This document shows, in pieces, positions 11,313 through 23,212 of a DNA stretch of 64,000 bases; position 1 is the stretch's first letter, and each line of letters opens with the position of its first letter. Where the stretch lies: assembly GCA_000231825.2 (NCBI GenBank), contig JH720359.1, positions 273,676-337,675 on the forward strand, given 5' to 3'. The DNA comes from Tetrahymena elliotti 4EA. Its lineage: Eukaryota > Ciliophora > Oligohymenophorea > Hymenostomatida > Tetrahymenidae. A program made the translations under genes and the position numbers. The notes beneath the pieces were generated by a model, which saw nothing but the letters and a program-made list of their open reading frames with translations, was not told where the DNA came from and searched no databases.

Positions 11313-13741
11313 TCAAGAAGACAAAATAGATGAGTAAAATTGATCATAATGGAAGTTATATTATGTTTAATGATAACTAACATTTGCACCCAAAATTATG
11401 ATTAATTTTGAGCAAAGGATTTTATTTAAGTTTTAATTTAATTTATGAGTAATTATTACAGGGTCATCAACTAGCTATTCGCTTGTAGTGTCTTTTAGTT
11501 AATCTATCACTTAATTTATATAGTAGCCAATAGATTTCTGTATAGGATTTGTTTTTATAGGAAAAGCAAGCTCTTTTGTAAGAATTTATTTCAAGTTACT
11601 CTCTTCAGTTATGGAATTGCCTCCTGACTTGCAGCAATCTTGAATTACTTTTTTCTTAAAAGCCTCCATTTCAGCAAATTGTTTCTATTATAACATTTTA
11701 TGAGAATCAAATGAAAATTCACTCTTTTGCTAGTTATCTTTCTTATCAAGTAAAACGGATTTTTAGTAATAATCAATCATCTCTCTTGTTTTCTCACAAG
11801 GATTCTTGAAATTATATTTCTCGTCCTTATTTTATCTAGGGAGGATATCTTTTCTTTCAACCTAATTAAAATATTTTTTATTTTCATGTTCTAGATCAAA
11901 TAAATATTTTAAGATTTTACCCAGATTTTTTCATCAATAAAAAATAATTCAAGTTTTTCAAAATTAATTTCTTCTTTCAAATTCTCATGAATTTAAATGA
12001 AAGTCTTTTTAACTTTTTCTTCTGTGCTTTTTATCAAAGCCAACTAAATTAATTATTTTATAATAAAATTTCTTTTACTTAAAAGCTATATTTTGTTTAA
12101 TCTTTGATTACTTCTGACTCAATATTTTTTATCTCTAAATCTTTTGTTTTGTTTTAAATTGCAGAAAAGAAAAGCAAAGCCTAGAGCAGCCATATCTTTC
12201 TAAAAAATGGGTCACTTAACTTTTTTTATGTAATAAATATTTTTACTGATAAGACTGTTTTTTTTTAATAGTTCATTAAATTACTTGTTTTTCTAGAAGA
12301 GAATAAGTTGTCAAATATTTTATGTAAGGCTTGATGTTAGCCTCTCTCTTTTCAAAGACAGGATTCTAATTAAATCTATCTAAAACTAACTAAATAGCTG
12401 AGCAGACGGCTTTAATTTTCTTTGATTCGATTATTTTTTCTTCTCCTTCTTCAACTTCTTCCTCTTCCATACTGGTAGATTAAGAAGAAGTACTACTTTT
12501 TTCATATTCAAGCAAATCTTCATTAGTACTCAACTGTTAATCAAATGAAATTTATTTATTTATCAAATAGGATTGAACTAAATTATTTTTACACAAAATG
12601 GGTTTTAGAAGTATTTTTAAAGAGTCCAAAATTTCTTATAGAAATCTTTATTTGAATATGTGATATTTTCGGGCTAGGCCTTTTCTTCCTCAATTTCAAT
12701 TGAATTATTTTAAACACTTTGAATTTAGGATGATTCGTTTTCGTTTTCTAATTAAGCTGTAATTTCTGTACATATTTTGGATTTTAAACCTAAAATAAAT
12801 TATAAAATCATTTAACGACCTCACATTTTTGCTAATAAATACCTGAAGCATGGCAGATAGGAAGAATCTTAGATAAAAAAATATGTAGCTCTCCTCTAAG
12901 GCGAGTGTCATATGTTCTTGTCAATTTTTTAAAAATGACATTGCAAATCTTTAAAGGATAATTACTATCTTATTCTGAAAGCTTGGTTTTATAGATAAAT
13001 ACTTAAAATAGCTGTAAAAATTGTAAATAATTTCTAATGATCAAACATATCAATTAAAAATATCTTTGAAGTAATTACATAATTAATAGTATGAATACTG
13101 CTTTCAAAAGTATCAATAAACTCTCTTAAATCATTAACAGAAAGCATATCGCAAAAGTCTTCAGAAAAAGCTAATTTAGTCATATAAAAAGATGTTAAAT
13201 AGAACTTGAGAGAAAACAATTAAACAGATTTTTAGTCATATAATTACATAAGGCATCCTTTACTAAAACTATTTCCTTTTTAGCACACCAAAATATAAGC
13301 TTTACTAACTCTTTAATACTTGTGCTAGTTTCTTCTGATTCTTATTTACTCCAATTTTTCTATTTTCATTTTTATATCAAGTTAAATTTTAGCAGATATC
13401 TATTATTAAAGTTACCATTAAATTGCTTAGACTTTTACGAAATAATAAAAGAAGCTTATCCTAATACATCTACTTCTATTCATCTTCTTTATTTAGTTTT
13501 AGCTTTTTAAGTCCCTCATTCAATTAATGAAGAAGAGTTTTCAACTTTGATTCTAAATTAGAGCTGAATATAATCATTGCTTACTAGACACATATTAAAG
13601 AAAAACAATTACAAACTTTTTCAACCAAAAAATGAAAGTTCAAACAATAATAACATCAACTTTTATTATTCTAAATTGCTTGATTATAAGTCAATAACAA
13701 ATTACATTAATGCGACCAAAGACTTCTTTAATATCATCCAT
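11313..13741 (-). CDS. THO complex subunit 1 (THOC1/HPR1) homologue
   Basis: A strongly fragmented gene with at least eight short introns. Spliced segments follow the THOC1 family in order: YPLKICNVIFKKLTRTYDTR and LRGELHIFLSKILPICHASG (family: RMCNDLLRRL...GRIQLFLARLFPLSEKSG); then DFYKKFWTLQKYFQNPF (family YRKFWSLQDYFRNP); then LSDPFFRKIWLLQALLFF (family LSDSNFRRHILLQYLILF). An acidic Glu-rich stretch sits between the second and third blocks. THOC1 is a core helical subunit of the THO/TREX complex, which couples transcription to mRNA packaging and nuclear export. The preferred start is MDDIKEVFGRIN at 13741, with an intron 13705..13584; the next in-frame ATG is at 13577. The C-terminal end is uncertain: the TGA at 11315-11313 is used here, but a terminal intron could give a stop near 11350. 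No death domain was recognised at the C terminus. Confidence 0.75.
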
Positions 13742-14860
13742 TTTATTAAATCTAAATTGCTATTCCTTATTCTTTTTTATGATATTTTTAATTATCTATA
13801 CTTTCAAATTTTATTATTATTTAATAATTGATTGCACTTGATTCTAAAAAAATTAATAAATTATGTCTTTTATCAACATCAAAATAGTGTGCGTCTTATT
13901 TTATAATTATTGATTTACATATTAGAAAATCATGTATGTGTAGTTAAGAATAATAAATTCTAAACTAAATTTATTCATCAAATCTAATATCAAAAATCAC
14001 TAATTTCAATGATAAATAAATAAATAATTTATTTATGAATTCAAAATAAAATATTTTATGCACTTCAAAAAAAAATTAAGCAATTGAAATACAAAAAAAT
14101 AACTAGTTTTGGATTAAAAACTCTATAAATATTTATTAAAAGGAAATATTTAAAAATTGGAAAATCATTAGAATGATCAAAGAAAATAATTATTAATTAG
14201 ATAGTTTATTTATTAGAAATTAAAATAAGCAAAATTTCTGACTCATCTCAAACCCAAAAATAAACTAACATTTTGAACTTGCAAGAATGCCTAGCCAACT
14301 AAAAGTTAGTAATTTCTTTATAGATACATAGCTTTAATTATTAAGTAGATCGATATATAAAATAAGACAGAAAAAATAATTTTTATTTCATAAAATTTTA
14401 TTTTCTTTTGGATAAATAAAAAGATTACCTTAGAATTTCTATACCCTAAAATGGTAAAATAGGATATTAAGAAAATTTTTGTAATTTTCAAATATAAAAA
14501 TAAAATATGGTTAAAATTTTTTAATTTTTGTTTGAAGATAAGAATATAAAAAATTATTATATTCAGTAAAATTAAGTATGCGATGATTAATTATTATCAC
14601 GTTTATTTTTTTACTTTATAGATAATTAATTATCACCTAAATATTTTTAAAATTCAAAGAAAAAGTGATAGTGATTAATTATAAATAAAATGATCTATCA
14701 ATCATATCATCAAATTTAATTATTTGAGTTTTCAATTTATATTTTTAAAAATAAATATTTCAAATAAATAGCTATACAAATATATATATCTTTCTTTATA
14801 TAATAAGGTTTTTAGATTATAGCTACCAATATTAGTAAGCATTTAGTAAGGGTTACTCGC
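13742..14860. other. Divergent intergenic region, THOC1 homologue / Sfi1-like gene
   Basis: About 1.1 kb, very AT-rich, with runs such as ATATATATAT near 14780. It should contain both promoters. No RNA gene or conserved frame was recognised. Confidence 0.5.
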
Positions 14861-17800
14861 ATGAGCGGATCTCAAGAAGAATCATTGCAGGCTTTTTATG
14901 ATCAGCTCGATAGATTTAATGGTTTCTGGATTAAGAAGAGAATATTTTCAAAGTGGAAAGAGCATTTTGTGGAGACTAAATATCGTATATAAAAAATAAT
15001 TAGATCTATGGATCTAAATGAGAAATGGATTTTAAGAAATCACTTGTAAAGCTGGAAGAAATTTGTTTTAATTTAGCATCAAAAAAGAGCTACTAAATTA
15101 AGAAAAATTTAATTAGCAAAGAGAGTAGTGAACCGTTGGAGAAATTATGTTGCAAGAAATAAATATCTGACATTATTTAAATATTTTAATTTGATGAGAA
15201 AGGATTATGTAGAAAATAAAATCAAAAAAGTTATTATGGAGAAGAAAAATTATAAGACATTAAAAGGCTACTTTTAGCTTATGAAGGATTATAGCATTCA
15301 TAGCTTTTAAAAAGAAATTAAAATGCATGAAAAGTGTTTACTTTTGTACAAAAGAAACCTCAAAAGAAAGTATTTTAACTCTTTAAAGCTCAGTGCTAAA
15401 ATTAAAAGAGATGTAGAATACATGAGATCAACTGCTCTGGAATCAAGAAGGTTTTACCTTTTTAAGACATTCTTTTAACCATGGAAAGAAATAACACAAA
15501 AAAGGAAGATAAATAGATGTTGCTTTTTAATATTATAATAATAGTAGAGTTTAAAGCGTAAACAGTAAATCTTCTATACATGGATTAACTCTTCAATTAA
15601 AAATTATTAAGTGAGAGTGTTTTCAGAAAAAAATTTAATGTTAAAATATTTTAGAATTCTATAATCTTGGTAAATAGATTTGTTTGTAATCATTAATTAA
15701 ATTAATATTTTATTCTTAAAAAGGTATTTTAAGCAAGCTAGAAAAAAGTATTAATTGCAATACTTTACTAATAAAAAAGTAAATGGCTTAAAAAAACTTA
15801 TTTTATTAGAATGGTTTTAGTATGCAAATAAGAAAGTTACAGGAGAAAAAAAATGTGAGGCTTATATATTAAAGAAAAAGATTATGCTTTTAGAAAAAAG
15901 TTTTTCAGCTTTTAAATCTGTTTGTGATAAATAAATCAGAAAGCAAAAGCTTATCTACCTTTCAATGAAACATTATCAGATTTCTACTCTTAAAAAATAT
16001 TTTGAAAGTTGGGCTTTGTATTTAGATTAAAACTAGAGATAATATCTTAATAAGCTTGAAGCCAACAGACACAGTGAAAAAATGCTCTAAAGACTTTACT
16101 TTAAAACTTTCAAAATTCTGATACTAAAAAAAAAGTAAATTGCCTTTTTTACAAGATTTAATGTTTAATTTTGGGTAGTGGTGGTAGATGTTTAAAAAAA
16201 TTTAGAGCAACATTCTCCCATTCCTTCTTAATATTATATCTTCTTAAAATTATGAAATATTTTAAGTTTTATATTTTTTTCCAAATGTTGATAATATTTT
16301 TTTATCATGCAGCTATTTATTATTTAAAATTTACTAATTTTATTTTTATGTTAGGTTTTTGAGAGATGTAGAAGCTTAGATTGAGCTAAGAAAAATACAA
16401 AGAGATACATAATAAGTTTTTTAATTTATGAAATCCAAAATGTAGCAGAACTACTTAATATAACAAAAAGTGTAAGAAAGATACTAATTTAAGAAACTTA
16501 GCTCAACATTTTAGGAGTTGAAATCCTATTTTTAAAAATAAAAGTTTAAAAAAACATGTATAAAATAAAATTTATTGAAATTAGATTCAAGACTTGTGCA
16601 AAAAGTATTTAGTTCATGGGCCTTTAGATCTAATTAAAATAAGCTACCAAGATACTAAAAATTTAATGCTTAGTTATTTAATCAGACAAAATCTTATTAA
16701 AAATGCTTTTAAATTTTCAAGAAAAAATGGATTAGAAGTAAAATTGGGAAGTTTATATAGTAAAAAAAGGCAAATAAATTATAAGAAAGCGCCTTTCACC
16801 TATGGAGATATCTAAAAATTTAAGAAGAAAGAATAAACAGTAACTAAATATAAACAATTATTAATAAATCTTATAAGATGTTTTACTTATGGAGAGAATT
16901 TGCTATCAAAAAGAAGAAATAAAGAGAAATCATTTCTTTTACTTAAAATAAGAGGAATTATAGAATTTAAAAATTAGGATGGAGTGTTTGGAAATTTTTC
17001 TTAAGGCTAAAAGATGAAAAGAGTATGTATAAATTGAGTCTTCTTAAATATGCTTTAACGAAGAAGGCAAAAAAGATGTTGGAAGTTTGGAATAATTTCA
17101 CTTCTAAAAGAAAGCATTAAAAGGAATTATCTTTATAAATATAATAAAATTAATAAAAATTTAGAAAAATGATGCTTATACGCCTTTTGAAAGAAGGTGC
17201 TCAAGGATAGCTGGATTTTATCAATTTCATAAAACAGTATAGAATGAGAAATAATTAAAAAATATAAAGAAAAGCATTAAATATTTTAGCTTAATATGCA
17301 GAGAAAAAGACATTAATAAAGAAAATAATTTAGTCTAATAGAGAAGCAAATTAATATAGACTAATGTAAAACATTTTAGTAGAATGGCAATATTAAATTC
17401 AAAAATAAAAGAGGGATAACCTTAAGTTAGAAGAACACATTTCATTTAAATAATGTGTATAAATATCTAAAATAATTAAATTTTGGAGAAGGCTGACTAA
17501 AGTTTTATCAAGAGAAAATAATAAAATAGCTTTTATAAAGAATAATAACAAGAAAAGAATGGAATTCACTTACTTTTATTAATGGTGTGAAGTTTATCAA
17601 GAAAAAAGATTTAGAGAATAGACTGATAAAATGTAAAAGTTTTTAGAAAAGAGAGTAGCTTTTAATCAGGTTATCAAAGCTTTAAGAAGATAAGTGAATG
17701 AAAAAAATCAGAAAATAAATAAGAATGGTTTCGCTATTAGACATTACATATAAACTATTTATAGAAAAATTTTTGAAGCTTTGTAGTATTTCAAATAGTA

Positions 17801-19190
17801 ATAAAAAAGGAAAAAAGGTTTGGATATTATGTCAAGTCTGTTGGCTAAAGCCATTTCTTTTAAAAGAGTAGTAAAAAAATTTAAAGTAGCTAAGAATTAT
17901 TCTTATCATCGTAAACACTGCTTTAAATATTACATAACTAAACTTTATCATAAATGCTTTTATGTGTTAAAGTAATACTAAACTTTTAGACAAAATCAAA
18001 GATAATTGGCACGAAAATAATTTTAATCTCTTTAACTTTAGAAGATGCAAAAGTGCTTTTAATTCTTAAAAAGAAATGTTGACATTCAAACAAACTAAAG
18101 AATCTTTAAAAAGAAGCTTGAGAAGAAAAAAACATTTAGATTAAAGAAACTCTCAATGCTGATTTGGAAAGATTACTATGCTAAAAAGAAATCTGTCAAC
18201 ACAAAGATTAAGGAGTTTAGAGAAAATTTTGATTAAAAAATTCTCAGATAAGGATTTATTGAGCTCCACAGCTACCGCTTAAATAAAATTTATATGAAAA
18301 AATGTAAGCAAACAGCTGTACTGTTCAATATAAATAGAATTAAGAAAGGTTATTTTGATTCATGGAAGCTTACCTGCAATGAGGAAAAATATAAAATAAG
18401 ATAAAGTAATTTAGCATTTAAGCATTATTCATTTAATGTCCTAGTAAAATCTCTTCGTTAATGGATTAGATTTATTTAAAGAGAGAAAATAGAAAATAAT
18501 TAAACATTTAATGGAGTAGCTCTTCGTTCAGTTAAATTAAAATAATATGCCTTCTAATAGCTAAAAAATAATTATACTTTGCTAACTAAGAGTAAAATAG
18601 CAAAAGCAAATCATGTAGCTTTAACTAAGGCAGTTTTCCTTAGAAAATGGAAAAGAGTTACTGTAAAAAATAAATTAAGTAAACCGGCTATTGAGACTAT
18701 AAGTAATAATATATCCTTAGCAATTAAAAGAGTTTGTTTTAATAAAATTAAACAAAGGAGCTTAAAAGGAGATATGTTATAAAAAATAGCTCGTGTTTAT
18801 AATTATAATTTAAATTATAATGTGCTGAAAGCATTTTTAGTAAATATGCTTCTTCAAAGGAGAATAGTAATGTATCAATAGCATAGAAATCTCTAAACTA
18901 CTTAATTAGTTTTTAGTATCCTAAAATAGTATGCTGAAATGAAAAAGAAAAGAGTTTAAAAAGTTGTCCACACATTACAAAATATACACGGAATGATTTA
19001 ATACAACCTAGCACAAAAAGTATTTTATTCATTAAAATAATATCACTACATGAAAGTTCTAAAACGCAATACCTTGATCCGTTATATGAATTAGCTTAAA
19101 CTAAAAACCTTTCTTTCATTCCGTAAATATGTATTAGAAGTGCATGAGCAGGGCCCAAATGAAAGTAGAATAGCGGCTGTGCATATTTGA
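14861..19190 (+). CDS. Sfi1-like centrin-binding repeat protein
   Basis: ATG at 14861 (MSGSQEESLQAFYDQLDRFN), TGA at 19188-19190. Intron 1 is 15670..15723. Intron 2 is best placed at 16175..16379 (205 bp), the only tested acceptor that keeps frame. The product is 1,356 residues. Almost the whole length consists of basic helical repeats with a recurrent hydrophobic-x-x-Trp core, for example FSKWKEHF, LQSWKKFV, VNRWRNYV, FFQPWKEI, LILLEWFQ, FHLWRYLK, FYLWREFA, LEVWNNFT, IKFWRRLT, YFDSWKLT and FLRKWKRV. I count about 20 such Trp centres. This is the pattern of Sfi1 repeats, each of which binds a centrin molecule on one long helix. In ciliates such proteins are expected at basal bodies or in centrin-based contractile fibres. 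Family assignment is by repeat pattern only. Confidence 0.8.
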
Positions 19191-19767
19191 TATATTTATT
19201 TAGATTTTAAATTTTTACATTTTGTTTTTGCTAAAATATTCTTTAAGCTTTCCTTATAATTCTCAAATTTTCTTTTTTATTTCACTCAATATTTTTATGG
19301 AAATATTTGTCATTTATTAAAAAAATAAATATTTATTCATTAATATATTCTGAAAGAAGAATGTTAGTTGAATTAATTAAGATTTCCTTATTCTAACTAA
19401 ATAACTAAACATGGTTAAATACATTTTGAAATTTGCAAATTAGAATTGTTAAAATGTATTCTATTTTTTATGATAGTAATGATTTCTTTAGTTCTTTTGG
19501 AATGATTGATAAATCATTAATATATTTTTTAAATAAAAGTAAGTGATCAAATTTTTTAATAGAACATCTTTCAACTGTGTTTATTTGATGTAAATATCAT
19601 AAAGTATTTTGAGGTAATAATCTCAACAAACAAGAATAAATAAATAATTGCATTAATAATATTTGTATTTTATTTATATGAAAATATATTTTTAAGATTT
19701 TCTCAAAAATTAAAAGACTCACTTAATTGAAATAGTCATTAACTTTTTATTGAATTATAATTTATTT
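19191..19767. other. Convergent intergenic region
   Basis: About 580 bp of AT-rich DNA between the 3' ends of the Sfi1-like gene and the Tonsoku-like gene. Nothing else recognised. More leucine-rich repeat sequence of the neighbouring - strand gene could lie here if a terminal intron was missed. Confidence 0.4.
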
Positions 19768-22437
19768 TCAGAAATAAACTTTAAATCCCTCTCTAAAATT
19801 TTCTATAAGAGTTATAGCTGTAACGTTTTAAGAATCAATATAATTATTTTTAAGGTTTAAGCATTCTATTTAACTCTCTTTTATTTTTGTTGAAAGAAAA
19901 CTTGGTAGACTTTCTAAATCAGAGTTTTTAAATTTGAAGGATTTGAGTTACTTGATTTAAACAATTTAGCCCCAAATTTAATCATAATAACTATGTTAAA
20001 TACTTAATCCAGATATATTTAAACTTATTAAATTTTATAATTCTTAGCATGAGTAAAGTATTTGATAAAATCTATCATCATAGTAGAAGTAATTATATGC
20101 CAAGTTTAATTTTGTTAAATTTTTATTATATTTTAAAAAATTAAATTATTTTAATGAAACATTTGTTAGTAAATTGTAAGATAAATCAAGAATTTATAAA
20201 TCATCAATTTTTCTAATTGCCTTAAAAAATGGTGCTAATTTGATATCAATTTAATATTGCTTTTTTAAGTTAAGATCATTAATTTTTTCTAATATCTTTA
20301 CAAGATTCTCATCTTTTGAAATAAAATATTTTTAACACTTTTTTTCATAAACTTCTAATATTTTTTATTTTATATCTACATCTCTACTATTTCCAACTAG
20401 TGTATTATGAATTTAAGGTTTTGCTATTAAATTTTAATTTTATTTGACATTTGAAGAAGTTTCTTATTTGAAAAAATTTTTATTTACTTTGTCATTATTA
20501 TTTTCTTTATTAGAATATTAATGCTTATCCTTAGTTTCTTCTTCTTCTTCATCATTATCATCACTTTCATCTTCCATAATCCTAGACTAATTTTTCTTTC
20601 TTCTTAAAGAGATATTAATTTTTTCATTCTCCTCTTCAACTTCCAATTTTTATATTATTTGTTTACTTTAATTTACTTTTGATAAAGTGTTTTCCTATTT
20701 TCTTTCATTTTAGGTATTTTTAGATTTTGAAATTAAATTTTTTGAGTTATTCTTGCTCATGGTGCCGTTTTTACTTTGCAAAATACCTTCATCATCACTA
20801 TTTCCATCTTCATCTTCATCTAGATTTAAATCGGAAGAATCAGAATCTGAAGAATCTGAATCTTGTGACTAATCTTCCATATTTAGGTCTGGGTTTTATG
20901 CAATTAATTTGCGTAAGAGTTTTGCGTTCTCTCTTCTTTGTTTATTCATTTTTCTTTACTCATAAATGATGTCTAGATTGCTAAGTATAACTTTTTATAG
21001 ATAAACATCTCCTAATTTTTCTGCAATTTTCAATGATTTTTCATAATTGTATTTTATAAGATCAACTGAGTATTTTAGTTCATCTAAAACATTTGCATAT
21101 TCATTTAAACAATTAGCATATTCAAGAGTTGCTTTACCTACTTTCTAATAAATTTAAATTGCTTGCTCATAAGAAGCTTTAGATTCATTAAACTTTTTTA
21201 ATCTTTCTTCAGCAATAGCCTTTTGAATAATAATTTCCACATTCTTTGGATTATGCTAAAGAATGAATGAAGTAAACTCTATTATTTTTTAATACTCTTC
21301 AATTTTCTAAAGTGTTTCACAATATTCTAATTGTTTATTCTTATCTTAAATATAGCTTTCCTTTTTCCTCATTTCAAATTCCTCACATTATTTTCTCAAC
21401 TACTATTCTCTCTCCAAATCATTTAGTTATTCAATGCATTTATTTTTTTTAGATTCAATTTAATGTTTTTTTGAAATCTCAATTGCCAGTTTAAAATATT
21501 TTTGAGAAAGATTATATTACTTTTGGGCTTAATATGCTAAACCTACATTTAAGTAATCATCTACCTAACCAGAATAATCTTTTTAACTCTATTTTTGTAA
21601 ATATATAATTAATATAAAGTTTAACATAATTAAAATTACTAAACAAATATCAGCATCTTTGAAAAAATATTCTATTGCTTTGCTGTACTCTTTTTATTCT
21701 AGATAAATTAAACCCATAGTATTGTAGCATTTTCCTTTCAAAATATCATATTAATTTTATGAAACCTCTTTTAAAGTATCTTTAAGTTTTTAAATAGATT
21801 AAGCATAATAAACAGAATCCCATTTTCCTTTTACAAACAAAGCGTTTGCCTAATTGTATAAGCAATCAGCATATTGCAAGTTTAAATTTTAAAGGTAAAT
21901 ATGCTGGTTTATATTTTTCTAGCTACTATCTATCATTTTTTTAATTAATACTGCACTCTTTTCTAAGTTACTTAAAGATAGATCAATAGTCCTTTCAAAC
22001 TCTTCAGATGTTAATTTGTTTTTTTAAAGATAAGATTCAGCTTAATCCATATACAATAATCCTAAATTGCAATAAGCACTTTAAATTTCTTCATCATTCT
22101 TAAATAATTCACTTTATTCTAAATGAAGATTGCAGTATTTTAAACCTTTTTTGTATTTGCGTAACTCCTTATAATTTAAGCTTATAAATCTTATAGCTAC
22201 AAGCTTTTGTTTTTAATCTGTTTCATCTAGCTATCTAAATCCAGGTAATCTTTTCAAAACCTGCAAATGATATTCTATGGATTATTTAAATTTTCCTTAT
22301 TTATATAATTATGATCCAATTTCATTCAGCTTTAGTGATTCCTCTTACTTACTCAATTCTGATCCGATATTTTTATGCTGATTTTTATATATGCTACTAT
22401 TATTTTCCTATTATTTATACTTTTGCCCTATTCTCAT
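19768..22437 (-). CDS. TPR-acidic-LRR protein, Tonsoku/TONSL-like
   Basis: ATG at 22437 (MRIGQKYKQQENNSSIYKNQ), TGA at 19770-19768. One intron 21639..21589 leaves 873 codons. Residues ~30-480 are helical with TPR-like signatures: AYCNLGLLYMDQAESYL, CYNTMGLIYLEQKEYSKAIE, DYLNVGLAYQAQKQYNLSQK, and FNESKASYEQAIQIYQKVGK. Next is an acidic Asp/Ser stretch (QDSDSSDSDSSDLNLDEDED) and a second acidic block (MEDESDDNDEEEEE). The last ~170 residues are leucine-rich repeats: LQILDLSYNLLTNVSL and LTKLNLAYNYFYYDD. TPR-acidic-LRR is the plan of the Tonsoku family; animal TONSL also has ankyrin repeats and plant TSK lacks them, as here. TONSL with MMS22L protects stalled replication forks and reads newly made histone H4. 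The short intron and LRR tail are clear; orthology is inference, since TPR plus LRR proteins of other kinds exist. Confidence 0.6.
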
Positions 22438-23212
22438 TATGACTAACCTTAATGCTATTATAAATACTTTATATCTAATTCTTTAGTAAATAGAGCTATT
22501 TGTTATAAACCAATTATTCTTAAATTAATATATTTTTTAATTAAATCAAAATTTTTTCTTAAAAGTGGTTGGCGCAAAATTTATCATCTTCAGTCAGAAA
22601 TTGATTTCCATCATAATCAAATTTAAATAGATTAAGAGACGTTTGATAATAAGAATGCCCTTATTTATTAAAATCTAAAATATCATTATCTAGATTTATA
22701 ATAAATTTGATTAAATAATTAAATTTAATTTGGTGACTCTTCTTTCATTTATTTTTAAAAAAATTTAACTTTGTTGACATTTTAATGAATTTTAAAAATC
22801 TTTTCTCTTAAACAAATTTTTAACAAATTTGATTTTGTTGATTTTTTGTTATTATTTCTGAAAAGAAATAAAAATAATGCTTGATTTAAAATTTAGCAAT
22901 TTATTATGAATAAAAAAAGTAAAGTCTAAATTTTATTATTCATTCAATCAATCATTTAAATATTAATCACATTTGCAAATGTTCGACTATGTTTGAATAT
23001 TATTAATATTAAATTTGGTTCAATTTAGAAAAAATCTAATTGAAAAAACAATCATATAGAAATAAATTGTTTTTAATATTCGGAAATAAGTTGAATTGAA
23101 TTCAATTTTAAAAAATTAAAAAAAGATTTTATTTATGGAATAAGACATACTTTTATATATAAATTTTAATTTAGTTTTGCATTTATGAATAGTTTTTAAT
23201 TAATATAACAAA
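22438..23212. other. Intergenic region upstream of Tonsoku-like gene
   Basis: About 775 bp between the start of the Tonsoku-like gene and the stop of the upstream coiled-coil gene, both on the - strand. Apart from the E2F-like site it is AT-rich, with T-rich and A-rich tracts and no recognised gene. Confidence 0.5.
22569..22579. promoter_or_regulatory. E2F/DP-like site upstream of Tonsoku-like gene
   Basis: The sequence TTGGCGCAAAA (reverse TTTTGCGCCAA) lies about 130 bp upstream of the ATG at 22437. It matches the E2F consensus TTTSGCGC closely on the - strand. A GGCGC core is conspicuous in DNA this AT-rich. E2F/DP factors drive S-phase genes in ciliates as in other eukaryotes, so a site here would suit a replication-repair gene. 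Binding is inferred from sequence only. Confidence 0.5.

Noticed and set aside
13577..13831. Standard-code + strand frame of 84 codons
   Set aside because: It overlaps the first exon and first intron of the THOC1 homologue on the - strand and has no domain or codon support.
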